A stretch of 64,000 nucleotides of DNA from Flectonema sp. DT1601 (Eukaryota; Euglenozoa; Diplonemea; Diplonemida; Diplonemidae): contig OZ025851.1 in the NCBI GenBank assembly GCA_964019425.1, forward strand, positions 496,001-560,000. The letters are read 5' to 3'. Below the pieces are notes generated by a model. That model was not told the DNA's origin and did no database searches. It saw only the letters and a list, made by a program, of their open reading frames with translations. Numbering within the stretch: position 1 is the first letter of the stretch; every line of letters begins with the position of its first letter. Both the position numbers and the translations under genes were made by a program. This document shows positions 40,703 through 49,695 of this stretch, piece after piece.

Positions 40703-42037
40703 ATGTCAATCGCCGTAGCGAGATTAAAAGAAGAAAGAAAGAACTGGCGAAAAGACCGCCCGTTTGGTTTCGTTGCGAGACCAGTTTGTAATGACAAGGG
40801 TGAGGCTGATTTAATGGAATGGGATGCGTGGATTCCTGGAAAAGAAGGTATGTGTCACCCTACACTTGAATAGTATTTATTTAGATTAAAGGTTTCAGTA
40901 AGTCCATCGAACAGATCTGACACTTCGCAGAAACTGCGTAAGTTGTCGTCTGACTCGTGAGCAACTTGTTCTGTTTTGGACTACTGAAATGAATCTAAAG
41001 TTAGGATTCGTTCTTCAACTGTCCCGACTTGCAAGTTGAGCGAGACAAGTACTGAACTTCAGGAGAAGTTGACGTCAGTCAATTTACCTGATTCAGTCCT
41101 CAGAATACGAATGAGTGCGACGCATCAAACCTCCAGTTGTGAGAAGACCTCGAAGTAGTTTCTTTGTTTCCGGGAGATAAAGTAATGATGCTTTTCCGTC
41201 GCTTTCTTCGTCATTCTGAATCACCATTTATATTATATCGCAGACAGTAGAGCGAGGCAGTTTTTATTCACACATGTATAAGTTTCAGCCCTTAACTGAA
41301 GCACCAGAACAATGTGTTTTATACGAACAAGTGAGCAAATAATATTTCGAAAATAACACCACAGGTACAATCTGGGCAGGGGGAAAGTATCGACTCAACC
41401 TCGCCTTTAGTAAGGATTATCCTAGTAAGCCTCCTAAGTATGTGTTTCTTTTTTGCAATTAACAAGCCTCTTGATGCGCGGTTATTCCAGTGGACGTTCT
41501 CTGTTTCAGGCTTTTGTTTCGCTTCATAACCAACGCTTCTTTCTGTCGAATGGCAGCTTCTCAAGTGGCCAATGCAGGCTATCGCAATTATTGTAAGAAC
41601 GTGGCAGCACCCAGAAACCTTGTAGCCTTATCAGTTTTAAGTCGTTCACGGGTTTCTTGACACAGTCAACGCGTAAGTGTTACATTACTATTTTTTGTAT
41701 AGTTTATGATAAAGCCGTCTTCTTTTTCATTTTTGTTTGTCAAAAGAAAAAAAAAAAATCGATTAACAAAAATAGGGTTCAATTCCGCCCTTGTATCTTT
41801 CATCCAAACGTCTATCCGTCTGGTACTGTTTGCCTCTCAATTCTTAACGAAGAGAAAGGTTGGAAGCCATCCATCACTGTAAAGCAAATCCTTGTTGCTA
41901 TTCAGGAGCTTCTTGATGCCCCAAATCCAAAAGATCCTGCACAGAAGGAACCATATGAGCTTTTTGTAAAAAACAGAAAGGAGTATGAAATGAGAGTAAA
42001 AAAAGATGCAAAGCGATTCATGGGGAAGATACCTTGA
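40703..42037 (+). CDS. UBC9: UBC9, SUMO-conjugating E2 enzyme (3 exons, 159 aa)
   Basis: Exons 40703-40847, 41365-41437 and 41776-42037 join in phases 1 and 2 to give a continuous E2 fold. The start [22 protein letters not shown], the [16 protein letters not shown] active site (catalytic Cys92), [28 protein letters not shown] and the C-terminal [12 protein letters not shown] all match UBC9, not a ubiquitin E2. Length is one residue more than human UBC9. The enzyme receives SUMO from the E1 and transfers it to target lysines. Introns of 517 and 338 nt are much longer than others in the window; intron 2 carries one copy of the dispersed ~45-bp motif (41614-41668). Confidence 0.97.
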
Positions 42038-42512
42038 AAAGGAAGGAACTGTTTTACGGACAGGCACTCCTGATGAGGCGACTAGCGTCACCCTGTAGAA
42101 GAAACGCATCAAAGGTATCCTTGAGGAAAACAGGACCAGAATCGTTGGCGGTGTGTTCATCATCAACACAACCGAAGTTTTTTTTTTTTCTTTCTTTTTT
42201 TTTTCTTCTTTCCTTTTTTTTGAAGAAGGGGGTGGAGTGAGAAGCAAACATTGCCCGCAAACCAAAAATCAGTTTTTGGAGGGGAAAGGGGAAAAAAAAA
42301 AAAAAATAATGCCGATCCTAGGCAGGGTTGAGGCTTGGAACTTGCTTTGCACAAAAGAGTTATCAGTCTCCTTATCAAGACTTGAGTTGATAGTTTAGTT
42401 ACCTCCCATCACGTAGCATGTGGGTTGACACCTTAAACCATGATTAACAGTTATATATATTTTTATTTTTTTAAGAATAGGAAATCAGAAATAATAACAT
42501 CGGGTGGACAAC
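42038..42512. other. Intergenic
   Basis: About 475 bp with T- and A-tracts and no gene that I can support. Confidence 0.5.
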
Positions 42513-42746
42513 ATGGCACCTGGTCAGCCAGGTCGTCTGATCCCTTTTGGAGAACGATATAGGGATCAAAAACCACGACAGTTGTATTCTAAAAATAGAA
42601 AACAGATAATTGGTTGGAAACACGCCCATGAAATTACATCGGCATTCAGCAAACAACATTTCTTTAAAGAGATTACGAGAAGTCTTTCTGCAATCTCTGA
42701 AGCAAATCAAATTCAACACAAGCAGAGATCACTCCCTGTGATATAA
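42513..42746 (+). CDS. Small basic protein, unknown (77 aa)
   Basis: Not recognised. The ATG at 42513 gives 77 basic residues (pI clearly high), with GRLIPFGERYRDQKPRQLY in the first half and a likely amphipathic helix (HEITSAFSKQHFFKEITRSL) in the second. Strand and spacing fit the gene array, and the composition is protein-like rather than low-complexity. Small mitochondrial or ribosome-associated proteins look like this, but that is only a guess. Confidence 0.5.
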   Translation: MAPGQPGRLIPFGERYRDQKPRQLYSKNRKQIIGWKHAHEITSAFSKQHFFKEITRSLSAISEANQIQHKQRSLPVI

Positions 42747-42942
42747 CAGTCAAGGAGGCTTTATTGAAAAAAAATAGGTTGCCATATTTTCATGTGTTAA
42801 CCACTTTCTGTTATAATAATAAGGAGTTTTTTTTTTTTTTTTCTTTTCCCCTTTTCATGTTTTTTTTTTTCCAAAAAGGATTAAAAAAAAAAGAAGAGGG
42901 AGGAGTAGTTGGGAGAGGAAAAGAAAAAAGAAAAAAAAAAAA

Positions 42943-43686
42943 ATGGATGAGAATTTCCTTCTTGATACCCAAACAAAGTTAGCAGATGCTTTCACGATGC
43001 CGAAATCATCTGAAAAAGAAATGTTTGATAATATAGTACACTGGATCGGTTTAGCAAAGAAAGACGTCGACTGGAGAGTTGGAAGCTATGCTGTAAAGGC
43101 TGCAAAGGAAGGCGGTCTAATCGGCTGTTTTGATGTTTTAGATATTTTGTTATCGAGAATAAAAGATAAAGAATTAAAATATAAAGGTCAAAAACTGATG
43201 AAGGAGCTATCGCAATTTCCCATAGCAGCAGATGACAACCATAAAAATACTATGAAATATGCATCTTGTGTAGTTGATGGAAGAAAACAAAATGTTCACA
43301 TGGGTACACAAACAGACATGGCAGCTCTCGTCGGCTACATCGAATTTTCATCGAATCGACGAATCCAAAAAGCTACTCAATCGGGTGTTGAGGTTGACTA
43401 TAGTTCTGTTCTCACAACGGATGTTCCGGTTTTCTTTTCGTTTGAACGACGAACAGGTGGACAGCACCAGTCAAATCCATATCCCCAACGTGATAAGCAA
43501 CCTCCTCGAGGTAGAAAACCGCACCCTAAAAGAAAGAACCAAAACCAACACAAAGCAAAAGGTAAACCACACACACAAGAAGCTAAACCACACACACAAG
43601 AAGCTAAACCACACACACAAGAAGCTAAACCACACACACAAGAAGTTAAACAAGAACCCAAAGCTGCTGAGTGGCAACCAGTCTGA
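42943..43686 (+). CDS. Unknown protein with basic tail and heptapeptide repeats (247 aa)
   Basis: Residues 1-150 look globular and mostly helical (MFDNIVHWIGLAKKDVDWRV, FDVLDILLSRIKDKELKY), with no family that I recognise. Residues ~170-205 are Arg/Lys/Pro/Gln-rich. Then come four tandem heptads of the form KPHTQEA (43561-43650), nearly identical at the DNA level (21-bp units), and an end EPKAAEWQPV. A Lys/Pro-rich tail suggests nucleic-acid or scaffold binding (inference). The ATG follows an A13 run. An overlapping + frame is a shadow made by the same repeats. Confidence 0.65.
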   Translation: MDENFLLDTQTKLADAFTMPKSSEKEMFDNIVHWIGLAKKDVDWRVGSYAVKAAKEGGLIGCFDVLDILLSRIKDKELKYKGQKLMKELSQFPIAADDNHKNTMKYASCVVDGRKQNVHMGTQTDMAALVGYIEFSSNRRIQKATQSGVEVDYSSVLTTDVPVFFSFERRTGGQHQSNPYPQRDKQPPRGRKPHPKRKNQNQHKAKGKPHTQEAKPHTQEAKPHTQEAKPHTQEVKQEPKAAEWQPV

Positions 43687-43986
43687 TCAATCACTTTGGT
43701 AGTGAAGGTCAACTTTCTTTGGTGTGATGACTACTTTTGACAAGTTTTACTTATTCATCTGACGAGACAAGAGATAAAGAACAGTAGTAATCTCAAGGAA
43801 TAAAACCCTGTTGGACTTTTTATGTTTTGATGTTAACATTTTAATTAGGTCGTCGTATCCTTTCTTACTATTAGTCTTCGCGGTGTCACGCAATACACTT
43901 GTCAAGATGACCAAGTGGTGAGGCTATTCCCTTTTCAGTTGAATGTAATATTCACTTTACCCTTCACACTTCAGGTATTAATTAAG

Positions 43987-46375
43987 ATGGGTAAGTTCGG
44001 AGCTCTTTTTGATGACTCAGACGACGATGGAGCACCAGAACCAGTTGTAGTTCCCAGACCACCAGTAGGAGATCAATTAGATAAAGCAAAACTACAGGAA
44101 GAACAAGAACGCTTGAGACAAGAACAGGCTCAGGAACAGGCACTCGCTGCGTCAGATGTACCTCAGCAACAGCAACAGGTGGTTGCTGATGCCCCAGCAG
44201 GAAGCAGATTTTCTGTCTCAACTATCGGAGATGTGTCTGTTGCTCAATCAGTACTCGCAACCCCTCAAGTCCTTCCATCTGTTCCTCAGCCTCAACAGTC
44301 TGTACCTGAGGTGAGTCAACAGTTTAATAATTCATTACCGACATTTCAACAAACCCAACCGGCTAGTATTCCTATTCAGCAGACCTTTGCTCAAACAACA
44401 CCAAATATCTTGACTGGTGAAGTCTTACCAGGACAGGAACAGGGTGTTGCGACTCCTGTTGCTGTGCAACAACAGCAGCAGCAGCACATGATGTTCCAAT
44501 CGTTTAGTTCAGTGCCAGGTTCAGGCACACCGCAGGTTGTTCCACAAACAGAGCAGCCTCTTCAACAGCAACAACTCCAACAGCAACAGCAACAGCAACA
44601 GCAACAAGTAGTAGTTCCAGCAGCACCCACACCAATGACAATTCCTGTAGAGTTACAGAATCAGATGACTCAAATTCAAACACAGCTGCAGGAATTGCTA
44701 CGACCACCCCCGCCACCCGAACCTTTTAAGGATCTCCCAGAGCTGCCCTCATTCCCAACATTTTCAAAACCACTGTTGGCATCGGAGTTGCGAGATGGTA
44801 TTGACCAACAGTATGTGTTATGTGATTTGGTTTATATTAGATTTGTGATTAAAAACATAAAAAAAAACAACAAAACTCAGATCGTGGGAAGCAGAGGCAC
44901 GGAACGCTGAAGAAGAAGCTGACAAGACGGAATTGCTTGAGAAGGAACGCGATTCTCAAGTTGTCGGAAAACTGCATTCTGAGCAGATAACTCAATTAAG
45001 AAAAGAGAAAGACAGCTTGAGAGAGAAAATAGACGACGTTCAACTCCAACTGGACCAAAGAGAAACCGACTTGGCGGATCTGATTACGAAGGGAACGTCA
45101 GAAATGCAAACCTTTAAACAATCTTTTAATGAAATCATTCAGACTCAGCAAACTGAGTTAGACCAGGTGAGGTCTGAACTTAAAGATGAACAAAACCGTG
45201 TGGACTCATTGCAGCAGTTGTTGTCAAGTAAGTCTGACTTGGCATCCAACAGACTTAAGTGTCTTCAGGAAGCTGACATAGAAGTAAATTCATTACGAGT
45301 TGAAAAAGGAGAATTAGAAACAAAAACAAGAATTGCCAACCAACAATTAGATTCTTCCAGAGCTGAAGGAGTTCAACTCACCAGTAAAGTCCTTCTTCTG
45401 GAGAAAGAAAAGGCAATTCTTGGCGATCAACTTGATGAAGTAACCGCAGCAAAGTACTCTTACATAGCAACTCTTAGAACGCAACATGATTCCTACACCA
45501 CTGGCCTTCGTAAGCATTATGATGAGAGAGAAAATTATTTTATAAAACAATACACTAGTAGGGAATCAAACTTGAGAGATGAACTTACGAAATTCGCTGC
45601 CGATCTTAGGGTCAATAGCGAGGACACACAGGCCAGACTTAAAGCCCATTGGGAAGGCGCCCTCAAGGAACAGACTGAGCAAAGCAACAAGTCAGCAAAA
45701 TCGACAAAAAGAAAACACAAGGAAGCGCTGGCTGACAAAGACCAAGCTATGGAAACGTTAAAAAAGAAGCATCAAAAAAATGAGGATGCTGCTAAGAAGA
45801 AATTAGACGACACAGAAGATAAATTCCGATCAACAATCGATGAGCTAAAACAAAAACATGAAAAGGAAAATGACACTTGGAGAGGAAAACTCGACAACGA
45901 AGTTGCAAACAGTGACAAGAAGGTTAAAACCGTCAGGCAGGAACTTCAGCAAGAAATGCTAACTAAGGCAACTGCTGCAAAGCAGGAGTTGGTCAAGGGT
46001 ATTAGCCAAGCACAGTTAGAAGGCAAAGCTAAACTGGCAGAACTGGAAACCCAACACCGACTAAGAGAAGCTCAACTAGAAAAGAAATCTGGTGACAGCA
46101 AAGATCAACTAATGGAACTATTCAAAAGAGAGTTGCAAAAGATTGGTGATGAGCATCGAAGCGCGGAACGCGAGCTCGAACGCATGCATCGCGAACGTGA
46201 ATCTGAATTTGAAAAACGGATCCGACTGCTATCCAGCCGCACTGAAAACCGCGCAAATGAAGTCGCTGCCACCGAAGACTCTGTTAAGTTAAAAGAAGAC
46301 TTTCTGGGTAAGTGGGAATCCCAAAGGCAATCGCTAAGAGACAGGCATGACACCGTAAAGAAATCGTTCACATGA
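43987..46375 (+). CDS. Long coiled-coil protein, FBF1-like (2 exons, 772 aa)
   Basis: Exons 43987-44810 and 44881-46375 join in phase 2 (CA|A). The ATG at 43987 follows CACACTTCAG by 11 bp. The N-terminus is GKFGALFDDSDDDG, followed by a long Gln/Pro-rich disordered region (CAA/CAG tracts at about 44467-44607) and a PPPPPEPFKDLPELPSFP linker. From about residue 270 the protein is continuous coiled coil, rich in E, K and Q. This layout (acidic disordered N-terminus, coiled-coil C-terminus) resembles Fas-binding factor 1, a ciliary transition-fibre protein, and BBS7 nearby shows cilia are present. Coiled coils resemble each other by chance, so the FBF1 assignment is tentative. Confidence 0.7.
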
Positions 46376-46593
46376 AGTTTACAAAGTGAAGAGATTAGTA
46401 AATTTCCCTTTGTTTTATATTCGACCATCCATCTAATTGTGCAAGCAACCGACGGTTTGGTCACGTGATACCCGCGTGTTCTACTTTGTTCACCCCCGAT
46501 GTGTTTTGTTCGTGCTATTTTGGTCAGTCTGAAAGGAAGTGCTCCTGCATATGATCACCTGTTATGTTCTTTCTCTTCTTCAGATGCAAACCA

Positions 46594-47430
46594 ATGAAAG
46601 GACAAGTTTCCAGTGTATTCGTTCTGTCACTTTGTGTTATTGCAATCTATTTTTCAACAAGGCATTTACACAAAATATCCAATCGGCGATTCTGCCTCCG
46701 CCACCCAGGCGGCACCCAGGAAGAGTTAATTGTGGAGGACGGTGACACAAGCAACGTGCTACCTGATCAAGACAGCTATGTGTTGCAGCATAAAGGTGTC
46801 ATCACGGTAAGAGGAAAGGAATTACCTGAAGGACAGTATATTGTCAAACCACTTGAGAGGCAGGGAAAGGCCGTTATGATCGGCGCTGTAGTGGGTTCTC
46901 TCACAGGAGGACTTCTAGGTGTTGCTGCGGCAGGTGGCATTATATTGAATAGTTGTTTGGCAGCAGTTGGTGCTGGTGTTGGTTCTGGCTGTGTAGGAAA
47001 GGTAGAAGATGCACAGATAATATCGAAAAATAGTATCCAAACCCAAGAAGAGTGTTCAGCACCCCAACCCGATGCAGAACTCAAGCCAGTGACTGCATCA
47101 AGACTGCCGAGATCATTTGACTTGGAGACTTCTGACTTAAGCAAAGCTGTTGCTCAGTTTAGCAATTCAGATATTTCAATTATCTCATCAGAATGCACAA
47201 AGTACGCTTCAAATCGATCTATCGACCTTGGATCGCTATCTCAACGTCAGCTTCTCCGCATGTCATCTTTTGTTGCTGGAAAAGTTCTTCACAGCAATGG
47301 CATCAGTGTGAATGCTGCAGATGTTGCCACAGCAGCAAAACAGTTGACAGCAGGGATAGATGACAGCAGTTTAGACGATGCAATTCTAATAACTTTATCG
47401 ATTATTGACAGGTGCAAGACTGAATTGTGA
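46594..47430 (+). CDS. Membrane protein with glycine-rich hydrophobic segment (278 aa)
   Basis: Not recognised. The first ATG after the acceptor-like TTCTCTTCTTCAG is out of frame; the in-frame ATG at 46594 gives MKGQVSSVFVLSLCVIAIYF, a signal anchor. A second hydrophobic, Gly/Ala-rich stretch (MIGAVVGSLTGGLLGVAAAGGIIL...VGAGVGSGCVG, about residues 89-130) resembles the glycine-zipper segments that insert in membranes. Between them, KGVITVRGKELPEGQYIVKPLE looks like a small beta domain. The C-terminal ~100 residues are helical. No intron is present. Function is unknown. Confidence 0.65.
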   Translation: MKGQVSSVFVLSLCVIAIYFSTRHLHKISNRRFCLRHPGGTQEELIVEDGDTSNVLPDQDSYVLQHKGVITVRGKELPEGQYIVKPLERQGKAVMIGAVVGSLTGGLLGVAAAGGIILNSCLAAVGAGVGSGCVGKVEDAQIISKNSIQTQEECSAPQPDAELKPVTASRLPRSFDLETSDLSKAVAQFSNSDISIISSECTKYASNRSIDLGSLSQRQLLRMSSFVAGKVLHSNGISVNAADVATAAKQLTAGIDDSSLDDAILITLSIIDRCKTEL

Positions 47431-47590
47431 TTTACTATAAATACCTAAGTTTTCCTCGCAGCGAGCTTGTTTTTTTGTTATCTTCAAAATTATGTAGTTT
47501 ATAAATGGTCTCATTGAGCGCCGTAATTTCAAAGTTTAGATAAACTAATGCAGTCCTGATTTCATTTTGCCCAGTATCTACATAAAGAAG

Positions 47591-49159
47591 ATGCCATTTG
47601 ATCCACGTGAGGATATAAAAGACGACGAAGGGTTGCAACAGATCACTTGGCCTGAACTGGAATCACACGATGGGGAACAGGCTAGCGCTTGGATAGCAAT
47701 TTATTCCAGAATATATGACGTAAGCAAATTTGTTGATGAACATCCTGGAGGACCAGACACACTATTGCAAAAGGTTTGTCAATTCATTTCATAAAAAACC
47801 GCTCCCACTCGGGTTTGAACCGAGGCTGCTGGATTCAAAGTCCAGAGTGCTATCCACTACACCATAGGAGCTATAATGCAAAAAAAGTCTTTCCTATTTG
47901 GTCACATCCCTAATTTAGGACATTTTGCATGTCCGGCGTTCCCCTAAGATCAGTTTTATATACTCGCTCTTCTTATTTTATAACAGTAAATATCAACGAC
48001 GAGTGCACCTGTTGTGTCCGCTAGAATGAGCTTCCCATATAGGAGGCTCACGACACTGTCAGTACAAAGCAATGATCAATAATGAGAGAAGCGGTAGACC
48101 GGATCGAGTTACACGGTCCAAGTTCCCTGCAGTACTCAAGGAATTTAGCTTTGTCGGCATCTGTATCTCCAGTTTTAGAATGTCCATATCCATTGGATAT
48201 CACGAGGTTTGGACCCCTTACCGGGTTTATACACAGGTCAGGAAGTTTTGCTGGCGACCTCCCTGGTCGTCTCTGGTGTCTGAGCTCGAGCAACCTAGTA
48301 AATCACCTGATGGGATCTACGGAGTGATAAAAAACCTTTTTAAACACCAACCCTTGAATTCAGTCTGACTCGTCTTAGGAGGTTTCAACCTCTGTCTAAA
48401 AGACTCCTTCACAAACGGATCGATAAATTTACCAGGAAGTTGGTTCTGGATGTATTCCTGCAGTTCCAACTAATGACCATCAGCTCAGGGAGGGGTTCAC
48501 CAGCCAAAAGCGAAAGGCACCTTCGTGTTTCAACCCGGATATTTCGGTTTGCACCTTGTCACTTACTACATGAAAGCAATTTTTCTAGTCGGTTTTTCAG
48601 TTTATCTTGTCACATGGTTTTTTTAAAAAAATGATTTTCCAAAACTTTTTCCGTTCAACAAAGAGATTATTCGTAAACTTCAATAGTGAAGGATTTCGTA
48701 TCTTGCCGTGTCCAGTTTGATTGATTAGCTTTCGTTAACCCTTTCCACCAGTTTGAAAGAAAGACCTCCTATGAGGTGCTTGCAATAAGTGTTTTGACTT
48801 CGACGAAAAGAAAACGTAAATAAAACAGGCTGGTCAAGACGCAACCTGGGACTGGGAAGCAGTAGGACACACCTCGGAGAGAACTCTTAATTATATGAAA
48901 GGCATGTTGGTGGGTAAACTCGTGGGTGAGAATCCACGACTAAAACAAAAGAAGTCAAAACAAGCATCAAAGAACACTGATATGTATGTTTTTACTTTAT
49001 TTTTACATAACTTAAATTACGACTTTGTGGTTTCTATTGAATTATTCATTAACAAAATATGACAGGACACCGATGAGCCCTAATTCTGACCAGTCTTTTA
49101 TAACTACAATAAGTATTGTGATTCTTTTCCTCGCTGCTTTAGCGTACTATATGTTGTAA
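47591..49159 (+). CDS. Tail-anchored cytochrome b5 (3 exons, 143 aa)
   Basis: Exons 47591-47773, 48829-48983 and 49066-49159 join in phases 0 and 2. The haem-binding core is clear: IYDVSKFVDEHPGGPDTLL with the first axial His, then GQDATWDWEAVGHTSERT with the second. A Lys-rich linker follows. Exon 3 adds the hydrophobic anchor ISIVILFLAALAYYML at the very C-terminus, typical of ER or outer mitochondrial cytochrome b5, which supplies electrons to desaturases and P450s. The ATG follows TTTTGCCCAG by 16 bp. Intron 1 is 1055 nt, far longer than most here, and contains an antisense tRNA-Gln gene and decayed sequence. Confidence 0.92.
47801..47871 (-). tRNA. tRNA-Gln (UUG anticodon), inside a cytochrome b5 intron
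   Basis: On the minus strand the acceptor stem GCTCCTA pairs with TGGGAGC (one G-T pair). The D arm includes TGGTGTAGTGGATAGCAC. The anticodon stem CTGGA/TCCAG holds loop CTTTGAA with anticodon TTG. The T arm is CTCGG-TTCAAAC-CCGAG. It is close to the usual eukaryotic tRNA-Gln. It lies 27 bp into intron 1 of the cytochrome b5 gene, in antisense. TTG reads CAA only under the standard code, and both TAA and TAG are used as stops in this window. Confidence 0.94.
47880..48800. other. Decayed sequence within cytochrome b5 intron 1
   Basis: About 900 bp with higher GC than typical introns here and several broken ORFs on both strands. A minus-strand reading near 48480 gives VISWNCRN, which recalls the start of LINE endonuclease domains, but the match is short. 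It is probably an old insertion; identity is unproven. Confidence 0.3.
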
Positions 49160-49695
49160 GGGTTCTTTTGTCTTTTTTTTTATATAATGAAGGACGAAAT
49201 CTCGTGAATGATCTCACAGATATATTAACATCTGTGTGTGTGTGAACTATTATATCTTTTTTTTTGTATAATAAATTTGTATTGTAGAAGGATGGTTAAA
49301 ACCATTTTTTTATTTGGATTCAATACCAGCTCCGTAGCTTTCTAAAGCAACCCTATTCACCAGTCTTGAGGGACTGAATTTTCAAAAGGCTAATACGTGT
49401 TACTTCGAAATACATATCTTACCCCCCACTGCTTCAACAGTGAACTGATGATGAGAGAACGGAGGTGAGAGGTGTATTAAAAAGGGCTAAGCTAGGTTTC
49501 ACCATAGTTCACAGTATCTATTTCCTGTATTCAGGTGCGAAAACTAAAATAATCAAGACGGATGTGATCATCGGTACATACATGACGTTATGACATGTAC
49601 CGAATGGCTTTCCTCCCAACTCCAGTCTTTGAGAGAAGTAGTAAACCCAATCACATCTCTCTATTCTTATTTGTTACAGTCCAAATGATATAATT
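49160..49695. other. Intergenic with a foldable segment
   Basis: No gene is seen. Bases 49561-49657 can fold into a closed structure: GATGTGAT (49561-49568) pairs with ATCACATC (49650-49657), enclosing an 8-bp hairpin CGGTACAT/ATGTACCG (49572-49602). The acceptor-like TTTGTTACAG follows it and precedes the next ATG by 15 bp. Confidence 0.5.

Noticed and set aside
43274-43702. Overlapping 142-codon plus-strand ORF
   Set aside because: It is a second frame of the KPHTQEA repeat region; the 42943-43686 frame is longer, starts at a well-placed ATG and contains the globular domain.
48048-48634. Several ORFs inside cytochrome b5 intron 1
   Set aside because: Short, overlapping on both strands and without a recognised family; the flanking exons join cleanly across them.
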